A DNA stretch of 36,543 nucleotides, from contig JAUNDA010000006.1 in NCBI GenBank assembly GCA_030526295.1, positions 1 to 36,543 of the forward strand, written 5' to 3'. Of the stretch, positions 14,865 through 23,217 are shown piece by piece (position 1 is the first letter of the stretch; the number at the start of each line of letters is the position of its first letter). The translations under genes were made by a program, and so were the position numbers. The DNA is from Eubacteriales bacterium (lineage in GTDB: Bacteria > Bacillota > Clostridia > Lachnospirales > Lachnospiraceae). The notes under the pieces are model-generated. The model did not search any database. It was not told where the DNA came from and saw nothing but the letters and a program-made list of their open reading frames with translations.

Positions 14865-15850
14865 GCAGCATAGTAATGTTCATCCAGAGAATGGTAATTC
14901 AGGGAATTCCGCTTCTCTATGGTTCAACAGGTGAAATCCTCACTGAGAAATCAGGCCATCTTAACCTCGGTATCCCGGGCATCATGTACGTTGGTGCCAT
15001 CGGCGGCGTTATCGGTGCATTCCTTTACGAGACAAGGGTTGGTGCAGCAAACATTGTTCCCGCACTTGCGATTTTAATACCGCTTGTATGCTCAATGCTG
15101 TGCTCACTCCTTATGGGTCTCATTTACTGCTTCCTTACGGTAACCCTTAGGGCCAACCAGAACGTAACAGGTCTTGCACTTACAACCTTTGGTGTTGGTA
15201 TCGGTAACTTCTTTGGCGGTTCACTCATCAAGCTTTCAAACGCTGATGTACCGTCAATCAACCTTACTGCAACATCAAACTACTTTAAGACAAAGCTTCC
15301 GTTTGCAGGAAACCTCGGTGTGATAGGAGACATTTTCTTCTCATACAGCTTCCTTGCATATGTTGCAATCATTATTGCGCTTGTATCTGCATATGTCCTT
15401 AAGAAGACAAGGGTAGGACTTCACCTTCGTGCAGTCGGAGAGAACCCCGCAACAGCAGATGCAGCCGGCATCAATGTAACAAAGTATAAGTACATCTCAA
15501 CATGTATCGGTTCAGTCGTTGCCGGTCTTGGCGGTCTTTACTACATCATGGACTATGCCTTCGGTGTATGGTCAAACAACGGCTTTGGTGACAGGGGATG
15601 GCTCTCAGTGGCACTCGTTATCTTCTCAACCTGGAAGCCTGATGTGGCAATCCTCGGATCAATGCTTTTCGGAGCACTGCTCATTCTCCAGAACTACATC
15701 CCGAACCTCTCAATGAGTGCTCAGGAGCTTATCAAGATGACTCCGTACCTTGTTACAATCATCGTGCTCGTAATCATCTCTGCAAAGAAGAAGAGGGAGA
15801 ATGCTCCGCCAGCTTCACTCGGCCTTGCATATTTCCGTGAGGAGCGATAA
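14861..15850 (+). CDS. Nucleoside ABC transporter permease (second subunit)
   Basis: A 329-residue polytopic permease, partner of the preceding subunit (NupQ-like). The characteristic opening is STGEILTEKSGHLNLGIPGIM, and the cytoplasmic coupling helix region contains GLHLRAVGENPATADAAGINV. It overlaps the upstream gene by 4 bases. It is the last gene of the riboswitch-controlled operon; a hairpin terminator lies at 15887-15925. Confidence 0.94.
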   Translation: MSSIVMFIQRMVIQGIPLLYGSTGEILTEKSGHLNLGIPGIMYVGAIGGVIGAFLYETRVGAANIVPALAILIPLVCSMLCSLLMGLIYCFLTVTLRANQNVTGLALTTFGVGIGNFFGGSLIKLSNADVPSINLTATSNYFKTKLPFAGNLGVIGDIFFSYSFLAYVAIIIALVSAYVLKKTRVGLHLRAVGENPATADAAGINVTKYKYISTCIGSVVAGLGGLYYIMDYAFGVWSNNGFGDRGWLSVALVIFSTWKPDVAILGSMLFGALLILQNYIPNLSMSAQELIKMTPYLVTIIVLVIISAKKKRENAPPASLGLAYFREER

Positions 15851-15856
15851 TCAATA

Positions 15857-15885
15857 TTGACATGCTCTCGTTATAAGAGTAAAAT
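15857..15885 (+). promoter_or_regulatory. Promoter of pnp
   Basis: TTGACA (15857-15862), a 17-base spacer and TAAAAT (15880-15885), starting 6 bases after the last transporter gene and ending just before the terminator hairpin of that operon. Confidence 0.8.
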
Positions 15886-15886
15886 T

Positions 15887-15925
15887 AACTCCGTATGACC
15901 GAATTAGGTAAACGGAGTTTTATTT
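15887..15925 (+). terminator. Terminator of the nucleoside transporter operon
   Basis: AACTCCGT (15887-15894) pairs with ACGGAGTT (15912-15919), followed by the U-rich tail ttattttat. Transcripts starting from the pnp promoter would begin inside the 5' arm and so could escape it. Confidence 0.75.
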
Positions 15926-15928
15926 TAT

Positions 15929-15944
15929 GTGTACACGAGTACAC
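15929..15944 (+). promoter_or_regulatory. Leader hairpin upstream of pnp
   Basis: GTGTAC-acga-GTACAC, a perfect 6-bp hairpin with a 4-base loop, 5 bases before the pnp ribosome binding site. PNPase genes in other bacteria are autoregulated through leader hairpins; a role here is inferred from position. Confidence 0.5.
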
Positions 15945-15964
15945 CGCGAGAAAGGAAATTAATA

Positions 15965-18202
15965 ATGGACATGAATTTTGGAACATTCTCCAAAGAAAAG
16001 AACAATTCTTACAGAACATATTCCATGGATCTGTGCGGAAGAACTCTTTCTGTTGACATCGGCAGAATGAGTGCCCAGTCAAACGGCGCATGCTACATGC
16101 ACTACGGCGACACAACACTTCTCTGCACAGCTACAGCTTCAAAGCAGCCACGTGAGGGAATCGATTTCTTCCCGCTTTCAGTTGAATACGAGGAGAAGTA
16201 CTACGCAGCAGGAAAGATTCCTGGAGGCTACAACAAGAGAGAGGGTAAGGCCAGTGAGCACGCAATCCTTACAGGACGTGTTATCGACAGACCTATGAGA
16301 CCGCTTTTCCCGAAGGACTTCAGAAATGACGTTCTTCTTGACGATATGGTAATGTCAGTTGATCCTGAGTGCCCGCCGGAGGTAGTGGCAATGATCGGAT
16401 CATCACTTGCTACAACAATTTCAGACATCCCGTTTGACGGCCCATGTGCAGCTACACAGGTTGGCCTCATCAACGGCGAGTTCGTATTCAACCCTTCATA
16501 TGCACAGCAGGATGTAAGTGACCTTCAGCTCACAGTTGCTTCAACACGTGAGAAGGTTATCATGATCGAGGCAGGTGCAAACGAGGTTTCTGACGAGGTT
16601 ATGATCGATGCCATCTACAAGGCTCACGAGATCAACCAGCAGATCATTGCATGGATGGATGAGATCGTAGCTAAGGAGGGTAAGCCGAAGTTCTCTTACG
16701 AGTCATGTGCAATCCCTGCAGAGCTTTTCGATGCAATCAAGGAAATCGTTCCTCCGGCAGAGATGGAGGTTGCATGCTTCACAGACGACAAGCAGACAAG
16801 GGAAAAGGCTATCGACGAGCTTACAGCAAGACTTCAGGAGGCCTTCAAGGACAACGAGGAGTGGCTTGAGAAGCTCGGTGAGGCTGTTTACCAGTACGAG
16901 AAGAAGACAATCCGTAAGATGATTCTTAAGGATCACAAGAGACCTGACGGAAGACAGCAGTCTGAGATCAGACCGCTTCACGCTGAGGTTGATACAGTAC
17001 CGAGAGTTCACGGTTCAGGTATGTTCACAAGAGGACAGACTCAGATCGTTAACATCTGTACACTCGGACCTCTTTCAGAGGCACAGAAGATTGACGGACT
17101 TGATCCGTTCACAACCGAGAAGAGATATATGCACCACTATAACTTCCCGGCATATTCAGTTGGTGAGACAAAGGCTTCAAGAGGACCGGGAAGAAGAGAA
17201 ATCGGACACGGCGCACTTGCAGAGAGAGCACTTATTCCGGTACTTCCGTCAGCTGACGAGTTCCCATACACAATCCGTACAGTATCAGAGACAGCTGAGT
17301 CTAACGGTTCAACATCACAGGCATCAGTTTGTGCATCATCACTCAGCCTTATGGCAGCCGGTGTTCCGATCAAGTCAATGGTTGCAGGTATCTCATGTGG
17401 TCTTGTAACAGGCGATACAGATGACGATTACCTTGTACTTACAGACATCCAGGGTCTTGAGGACTTCTTCGGTGACATGGACTTCAAGGTAGCTGGTACA
17501 CACAAGGGTATCACAGCAATCCAGATGGATATCAAGATTCACGGTCTTACAAGACCTATCGTTGAGGAAGCAATTGCCCGTGCTCACGAGGCAAGACTTT
17601 ACATCATGGATGAAATCATGGCCAAGGCTATCGCTGAGCCACGTAAGGAGCTTTCACCATACGCACCAAAGATTGAGACAATCACAATCGATCCTTCAAA
17701 GATCGGCGAGGTTGTTGGTAAGCAGGGTAAGACAATCAACGGCATCATCGAGAAGACAGGCGTATCAATCGACATCACAGATGACGGTATCGTTTCTGTA
17801 TGCGGCACAGATCCTGAGAAGATGCAGGAGGCTCTTGAGATCATTTCTTCAATCGTTAATGACCTTGAGGTTGGCCAGATCATCACAGGACCGGTTACAA
17901 ACATCCTTTCATTCGGTGCACAGGTTGAGCTTGCACCTAACAAGAAGGGTCTCGTACATATCTCAAGACTTGCTGATGCTAGAGTTGGCAAGGTTGAGGA
18001 TGTTGTCAAGGTTGGTGACCTTGTAACAGTTAAGGTAATCAGGGTTGATGCAAGGGAAGGAAAGATTGACCTTTCAATGAGACCTTCAGACATCAATTCA
18101 GAGAGAACAGACTTCTCAGACGAGTTTGAAAATGTAAAGCCACGTCGTGACGACAGAAGAGGCGGCGGACGTGACAGAAGACCGAGAGAGAAGAAGGATT
18201 GA
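15965..18202 (+). CDS. pnp: Polyribonucleotide nucleotidyltransferase (PNPase)
   Basis: A 745-residue 3'-to-5' phosphorolytic exoribonuclease of the degradosome. It has two RNase PH domains (the second from about residue 327, PDGRQQSEIRPL), the catalytic acidic cluster GDMDFKVAG at about 503-511, a KH domain (VVGKQGKTINGI, about 582) and an S1 domain (about 640-705, GPVTNILSFGAQVELAPNKKGLVHIS). The C-terminal tail is basic. An in-frame GTG at 15929 is possible, but ATG 15965 fits better: AAAGGA lies 9 bases upstream and the GTG falls inside a hairpin. The stop overlaps the TTG start of the next gene. Confidence 0.97.
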   Translation: MDMNFGTFSKEKNNSYRTYSMDLCGRTLSVDIGRMSAQSNGACYMHYGDTTLLCTATASKQPREGIDFFPLSVEYEEKYYAAGKIPGGYNKREGKASEHAILTGRVIDRPMRPLFPKDFRNDVLLDDMVMSVDPECPPEVVAMIGSSLATTISDIPFDGPCAATQVGLINGEFVFNPSYAQQDVSDLQLTVASTREKVIMIEAGANEVSDEVMIDAIYKAHEINQQIIAWMDEIVAKEGKPKFSYESCAIPAELFDAIKEIVPPAEMEVACFTDDKQTREKAIDELTARLQEAFKDNEEWLEKLGEAVYQYEKKTIRKMILKDHKRPDGRQQSEIRPLHAEVDTVPRVHGSGMFTRGQTQIVNICTLGPLSEAQKIDGLDPFTTEKRYMHHYNFPAYSVGETKASRGPGRREIGHGALAERALIPVLPSADEFPYTIRTVSETAESNGSTSQASVCASSLSLMAAGVPIKSMVAGISCGLVTGDTDDDYLVLTDIQGLEDFFGDMDFKVAGTHKGITAIQMDIKIHGLTRPIVEEAIARAHEARLYIMDEIMAKAIAEPRKELSPYAPKIETITIDPSKIGEVVGKQGKTINGIIEKTGVSIDITDDGIVSVCGTDPEKMQEALEIISSIVNDLEVGQIITGPVTNILSFGAQVELAPNKKGLVHISRLADARVGKVEDVVKVGDLVTVKVIRVDAREGKIDLSMRPSDINSERTDFSDEFENVKPRRDDRRGGGRDRRPREKKD

Positions 18203-19347
18203 TTAAAGGGCTTTTAAAACTCAATATTCTTTTAATTATGATAGTGGCCATTGCAAATACTGCAATGGCCGCTTCAAATGAGTACTATGAGCGCCTTGAC
18301 AAGGGACCATACATGAGTACGGGCGGTACTGCCCAGGGAAGCATGAACATTAATCCGGATATTCCGGATGGTTGCTATAACGCATGTGCCCTCGAAGTCC
18401 CCGACCCCATAGTCGGTGTTCCGGAAATGTATACATATGACATTCTGACGGAGGACATAAATAAACTTAAGGCGCGTTACGGCGATAGGATGAGTGTTGA
18501 AGTTATCGGAAAAACGCATGATAACAGAAACATTTATGATATAATCATAGGTAACAGGTACTCTGGTACACGCATCATGATAAATGGTGCAATCCACGGC
18601 AGGGAGTACATTACAAGCAACCTCTGCATGAAGCAGCTGGAGTTTATCCTATGGGCATCTGACGGTGGCGCATTCGACGGAAAAAGCATTGAAAGCTGGC
18701 TAAACAAGGTAAGCTTTCACTTTATACCGATGATTAACCCGGACGGCGTTACAATAAGCCAGTTCGGACCGGACGGCATAAGGGATGAAGCCTTAAGGCA
18801 GACTGTTTTACAGGCGCAGGTCGATGACAGCACCTACGGGGCTATTCCAGGCAATTACTTTACGAGATGGAAGGCAAACGCGAGGGGCGTTAACCTAAAC
18901 TGCAATTTTGACATAAGGTGGTCTGAGCAGGATTTTGACAGGCCGACACCGTCTTATTCATACTATAAGGGTCCTTATGCGACATCGGAAAACGAAACCA
19001 GGGCGCTTACGGACCTTTGCAATAACCTGCACTTTAAGGCGGTTATCAATTACCACTCAACAGGCAGCGTTCTTTACTGGGACCTTAGGGAGAGCAGGCT
19101 TCGTGAGCATAGCCGCGACCTTGCAAATAACATTAAGGCCTTAACGGGATACAGCATGATAGACAGCGACGACGGCGGCGGATACAACGATTACCTCAAG
19201 TGTAAGAACAATCCGACTGCATCGGTATCCGTGGAGGTTGGTACATTGCCAGCACCTAATCCCGCATCTGAAATGGGAACCATATGGGCACAAAACAAAT
19301 TTGTCCCTCTATATACAATGAAATGGGCATCTGAAAAAGGAGTTTAA
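18199..19347 (+). CDS. Exported M14-family zinc carboxypeptidase
   Basis: A 382-residue protein. Residues 1-24 form a signal peptide ending ANTAMA, with predicted cleavage before ASNE. The M14 (carboxypeptidase A-like) active site is complete: zinc ligands His133 and Glu136 in AIHGREYI, His286 in NYHSTGS, substrate-binding residues around GVNLNCNFDIRW, NPDGV, and the catalytic Glu346 in SVEVG. Likely substrates are peptides or cell-wall peptide stems. The TTG start at 18199 overlaps the pnp stop; it alone includes the full signal peptide, and the next ATG (18238) would truncate it. The gene is probably translationally coupled to pnp. The physiological substrate is unknown. Confidence 0.88.
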   Translation: MIKGLLKLNILLIMIVAIANTAMAASNEYYERLDKGPYMSTGGTAQGSMNINPDIPDGCYNACALEVPDPIVGVPEMYTYDILTEDINKLKARYGDRMSVEVIGKTHDNRNIYDIIIGNRYSGTRIMINGAIHGREYITSNLCMKQLEFILWASDGGAFDGKSIESWLNKVSFHFIPMINPDGVTISQFGPDGIRDEALRQTVLQAQVDDSTYGAIPGNYFTRWKANARGVNLNCNFDIRWSEQDFDRPTPSYSYYKGPYATSENETRALTDLCNNLHFKAVINYHSTGSVLYWDLRESRLREHSRDLANNIKALTGYSMIDSDDGGGYNDYLKCKNNPTASVSVEVGTLPAPNPASEMGTIWAQNKFVPLYTMKWASEKGV

Positions 19348-19350
19348 AAT

Positions 19351-20796
19351 ATGAAGATTCGTACAAGATATGCACCAAGCCCGACAGGCAGAATGCACGT
19401 AGGTAACTTAAGAACAGCTCTCTATGCTTATTTAATTGCCAAGCATGAAGACGGCGATTACATCCTTCGAATCGAGGACACAGACCAGGTTCGTGAGATG
19501 GAGGGCGCTACTGAAATCATCTACAACACACTTACAGAGACAGGACTTTTATGGGATGAGGGTCCGGACATCGGAGGTAACTTCGGTCCGTACGTTCAGT
19601 CTGTTAGACAGGCTGAGGGCATCTACATGGAGTATGCAAAGATGCTCATCGATAAGGGTGAGGCTTATTACTGCTTCTGTGACGAGGAAAGACTTAACTC
19701 CTTAAAGACAACAGTAAACGGTGAGGAGATCATGGTTTACGACAAGCACTGCTTAAGCCTTTCAAAGGAGGAAATCGAGGCAAACCTTGCAGCTGGAAAG
19801 CCGTTCGTAATCAGACAGAATAACCCTAAGGAGGGTACAACAACCTTCCACGACGAGCTTTACGGAGACATCACTGTACCGAATGCCGAGCTTGACGACA
19901 TGGTTCTCATTAAGTCTGACGGATTCCCGACATATAACTTCGCTAACGTAGTTGATGACCACCTCATGGGAATCACACACGTAGTAAGAGGCTGTGAGTA
20001 CCTCTCAAGTACACCTAAGTACAACCGTCTTTACGATGCTTTCGGATGGGAGATTCCGAAGTACATCCACTGCCCGACAATCACAAATGAGGAGCACAAG
20101 AAGCTCTCAAAGAGAAGCGGACATTCATCCTTCCAGGACCTTGTAGACCTTGGATACCTTCCAGAGGCCATTCTTAACTATGTAGCACTTCTCGGATGGT
20201 CACCTGAGCAGAATAACGAGATTTTCTCACTTGCAGAGCTCGTTAAGGAATTCGACTACATGAGAATCGCAAAGAGCCCGGCCGTATTCGACATGGCTAA
20301 GCTCGGATGGATGAACGGCGAGTATTTTAAGGCTATGGAACCGGATGCTTTCTATGAGAAGGCACTTCCATACATTGAGGATGTAATTACAAAGCCGCTC
20401 AACTTTAAGAAGATTGCCGAGATGGTTAGGACACGTATCGAGAAGTTCCCTGACATCAAGGACCACATCGACTTCTTCGAGGCAGTTCAAGAGTACGATA
20501 AGGAGCTTTATGTTTCAAAGAAGCAGAAGACTAACCTTGATAACTCACTCAAGACTCTTAACGACGTAAAGCCGTTACTTGAGGCTGCCGACAACTTCAC
20601 AAACGACGCTCTTTTCGAGCTTCTTAAGGGCTATGCCGAGGCTAATGAGGTAAAGGTTGGCTTTGTAATGTGGCCTATCAGAACAGCTCTTTCAGGAAAG
20701 CTCATGACACCTGCAGGTGCTACAGAGATTCTTGAGGTACTCGGAAAAGAGGAATCACTTAACCGTATCAATGCGGCTATCGCTAAATTATCATAA
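19351..20796 (+). CDS. gltX: Glutamyl-tRNA synthetase
   Basis: A 481-residue class I synthetase. The HIGH-type motif is HVGN (16-19) in [16 protein letters not shown], and the KMSKS-type motif is KLSKR at about 250-255. A glutamate-specific core ([16 protein letters not shown]) and a C-terminal anticodon-binding helical domain are present. In many Firmicutes GltX also misacylates tRNA-Gln for later amidation; whether that applies here cannot be told. AAAGGAG lies 8 bases before the ATG, and the stop overlaps the helicase start (TAATG). Confidence 0.97.
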   Translation: MKIRTRYAPSPTGRMHVGNLRTALYAYLIAKHEDGDYILRIEDTDQVREMEGATEIIYNTLTETGLLWDEGPDIGGNFGPYVQSVRQAEGIYMEYAKMLIDKGEAYYCFCDEERLNSLKTTVNGEEIMVYDKHCLSLSKEEIEANLAAGKPFVIRQNNPKEGTTTFHDELYGDITVPNAELDDMVLIKSDGFPTYNFANVVDDHLMGITHVVRGCEYLSSTPKYNRLYDAFGWEIPKYIHCPTITNEEHKKLSKRSGHSSFQDLVDLGYLPEAILNYVALLGWSPEQNNEIFSLAELVKEFDYMRIAKSPAVFDMAKLGWMNGEYFKAMEPDAFYEKALPYIEDVITKPLNFKKIAEMVRTRIEKFPDIKDHIDFFEAVQEYDKELYVSKKQKTNLDNSLKTLNDVKPLLEAADNFTNDALFELLKGYAEANEVKVGFVMWPIRTALSGKLMTPAGATEILEVLGKEESLNRINAAIAKLS

Positions 20797-21932
20797 TGCT
20801 TTTTAAATTTCTGTCTGCCCGGTCACCTAAAAATGCCGGGCAGATTTCTGCTATTAACCATAATGAAGGTCCGATGCTCGTTTTAGCGGGTCCTGGAAGC
20901 GGAAAGACATACACCCTTGTAAGGCGAATCGACAACCTCGTATCAGTGAGGAAGGTTAAGCCCTCCGAGATACTCGTCATTACCTTTACAAAAGCAGCCG
21001 CCTCCGAGATGCGTGAGCGTTACCTTAAGCATGCAGGGCTAGATAGTACCGAAGTAACCTTCGGTACCTTTCATAGTGTGTTCCTTCGCATTCTTTCCGA
21101 GAACGGCGTAACAAGCGGCTGTACGCTCGCAACTGAGGAGCAGTGCCTTAAAATCATAAGAAATGTCGCAAGGGAAAGGCTTAAGGACGAGGCTCCATCT
21201 GACATGGAGCTAATGCTCACACTCGATGAAATCGGCCGTATGAAAAACGGTATGAAAAGCTCATACTCATATGCCGAGATTCTGTATAAGGACCTCGAGC
21301 GTGAATTCGAGCGCCTTCGTCTCATCGATTACGACGACATGATGATTAAGATGCTGGCTCTCTTAAGAAACAATGAGCACGTCCTCGCTTCGCTTAGAAA
21401 GCGCTTCAGGTACCTTCTTGTCGACGAGTTCCAGGATATCAACAGGGTACAGTATGAGATAGTAAAGCTCCTTAGCGCACCGCAGAACAATGTATTTGCG
21501 GTAGGTGATGATGACCAGAGTATTTACGGCTTCAGGGGCTCAGACCCTGAAATTATGAAGCGTTTCCCAAATGATTTCCCAGGTACAAAAATCGTCAATT
21601 TAAACATCAATTACCGCTCTTCAAGGGAAATCGTAAAAACGAGCCTTAAGCTTATTAACAACAATAAAAACCGGTATAAAAAGAAGCTAAAATCAAATTC
21701 AGGGCGCTTTACAGACGTTTACACCGCCTTTCCCGCTAACCTCGAGGCAGAGGCAGAGTTCATAAGGACACGCCTCAGTGTCCTTAACCCAGACTACACC
21801 GTCGGCATTCTCGGACGCACCCAGTCAGCAGTTAACGAAATAAGGAATCTTCTCTGCCCGCAGGGACAAAACCAGGTATGTTCCAATACCGCAACAGTGA
21901 CTAAGAATTTAAATACAGCACGGAAACAATAA
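20796..21932 (+). CDS. UvrD/PcrA-like helicase, N-terminal part (frame interrupted)
   Basis: A 378-codon frame carrying the first half of a superfamily 1 helicase: Walker A AGPGSGKT (31-38), motif Ia VITFTKAAASEM, Walker B DEFQD (210-214), motif III GDDDQSIYGFRG (237-248) and motif IV NYRSS. After LGRTQSAVNEIRNLL the sequence stops resembling helicases and ends at 21932 in an Asn/Thr/Lys-rich tail. The remaining motifs V and VI lie downstream in another frame. The start overlaps gltX by one base. As it stands, the product would lack motifs V and VI and should be inactive alone. Confidence 0.8.
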   Translation: MLFKFLSARSPKNAGQISAINHNEGPMLVLAGPGSGKTYTLVRRIDNLVSVRKVKPSEILVITFTKAAASEMRERYLKHAGLDSTEVTFGTFHSVFLRILSENGVTSGCTLATEEQCLKIIRNVARERLKDEAPSDMELMLTLDEIGRMKNGMKSSYSYAEILYKDLEREFERLRLIDYDDMMIKMLALLRNNEHVLASLRKRFRYLLVDEFQDINRVQYEIVKLLSAPQNNVFAVGDDDQSIYGFRGSDPEIMKRFPNDFPGTKIVNLNINYRSSREIVKTSLKLINNNKNRYKKKLKSNSGRFTDVYTAFPANLEAEAEFIRTRLSVLNPDYTVGILGRTQSAVNEIRNLLCPQGQNQVCSNTATVTKNLNTARKQ

Positions 21933-22275
21933 TGTCAACAATAAACAAACTAAAATAACCGTTACTGCAAAAGATAAAGAAAATCTGAATGTTGAGCAAA
22001 TAAAAGAAGAGGCTGCGATTCAAAATCCAGAAAGAATTGACTTTAAGACCTTCCATGGATCTAAGGGCCTTGAATATGATGTTGTTTTCATAGTAAATGT
22101 AAACAAGGGAATTGTGCCCCATAAGCGTGCAAAGGACGATGCATCACTCGAGGAGGAAAGAAGAGTATTCTATGTGGCAATGACCAGAGCAAAGAAGTAC
22201 CTTTTCATCCTGAGTCCAAAGAACCTCCGTGGCCGCCAGGCATCGCCATCACCATTTATAAGGGAGATTATGTGA
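21913..22275 (+). pseudogene. UvrD/PcrA-like helicase, C-terminal fragment, out of frame
   Basis: The frame is open from 21913 and shifted +1 relative to the upstream helicase. It holds motif V (FKTFHGSKGLEYDVVFIV) and motif VI (EEERRVFYVAMTRAKKYLFI), ending SPSPFIREIM before TGA at 22273-22275. No usable start codon with a ribosome binding site precedes motif V, so it is unlikely to be made independently. Together with the upstream part it forms one helicase gene with a frameshift between 21913 and 21932. About 200 residues of the usual 2B subdomain are missing and replaced by an AT-rich linker. Confidence 0.75.
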
Positions 22276-22279
22276 CATA

Positions 22280-22335
22280 AACGTTTCATCTCGAATATTT
22301 GCCTGATGAGTTATTACAACAGTTAACGTTTCATC
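22280..22335 (+). repeat. 11-base direct repeat before the methyltransferase gene
   Basis: AACGTTTCATC occurs at 22280-22290 and again at 22325-22335, 45 bases apart, in the gap between the helicase fragment and the methyltransferase gene. Confidence 0.5.
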
Positions 22336-22410
22336 AATACCATAAAACACACATTAAAATTTGGTGCTCAGCAGTTCATTACAGTGAAATTAAATTACAG
22401 AAGAATTAAT

Positions 22411-23217
22411 ATGGGAAAAAATGAAAAAATGAGCAGGAATCTTGCAGACACCTTCAACGAGGTTGCAACTACATACGATAAGTATAGGCCTGGGTATGTG
22501 GACGAATTATATGAGGATATTTTTCGCTATGTTTCAATAACCGATAGTGACAGTTGCCTTGAAATAGGTATTGGTACGGGCCTTGCCACATTGCCATTTT
22601 TAAATAAATGTGGGCAGCTGACAGCCGTTGAATACGGCCACGACCTGGCAGATCTTTGTTCTCAGAAATTCAGTCACTATGAGAATTTTGATGTCAAAGA
22701 GGGCAAGTTCGAAGAACTTCCTATCGAAAACGACTCCTACAAGCTGATTTACGCGGCCACAGCCTTTCACTGGATACCGGAAAAGGAAGGCTACGAAAAG
22801 GTGTATTCACTGCTGGAGCCTGGCGGGGCATTTGCAAGATTTGCAAACCATCCGTTTAGGAAGGATGACGGTTCCGGTTTATGTGAGGAAATTGATGAGG
22901 CTTACAATAAGTATTTCTATCCATACTACAACCAGCAGCCTAAGGTAATCAGGGAATACTCAGAGGAGGATGTAAAGAGGATTGCCGAACTTCCGTTAAA
23001 GTATGGCTTCACTGATACCGAATACCACATTTACCACCGCGAAAGACATTTTACTGCGGACGAATATATTTCACTGCTTGGGACATATTCAAACCACATT
23101 GCAATTGAGGAATCGGTTAAAAAGCCATTCTTTGAGGCAATACATGAAGCAATCATTCGGCATGGCGATGTAATCACAATCCGTGATACAATTGACCTCG
23201 AACTGGCAAGGAAATAA
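22411..23217 (+). CDS. Class I SAM-dependent methyltransferase
   Basis: A 268-residue protein of the Methyltransf_11/25 type. Motif I is CLEIGIGTGLATLPFL, the acidic ribose-binding residue lies in LTAVEYG, and AATAFHWIPEKEGYEKVYSLLEPGGAFARF covers motifs II and III. FNEVATTYDKYRPGY at the N-terminus is common in small-molecule methyltransferases of this group. The start is ambiguous: ATG 22411, ATG 22429 and GTG 22384 are in frame and none has a good ribosome binding site. Codon use is more AT-rich than in the housekeeping genes, and the gene sits in an AT-rich accessory stretch. The substrate is unknown. Confidence 0.85.
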   Translation: MGKNEKMSRNLADTFNEVATTYDKYRPGYVDELYEDIFRYVSITDSDSCLEIGIGTGLATLPFLNKCGQLTAVEYGHDLADLCSQKFSHYENFDVKEGKFEELPIENDSYKLIYAATAFHWIPEKEGYEKVYSLLEPGGAFARFANHPFRKDDGSGLCEEIDEAYNKYFYPYYNQQPKVIREYSEEDVKRIAELPLKYGFTDTEYHIYHRERHFTADEYISLLGTYSNHIAIEESVKKPFFEAIHEAIIRHGDVITIRDTIDLELARK

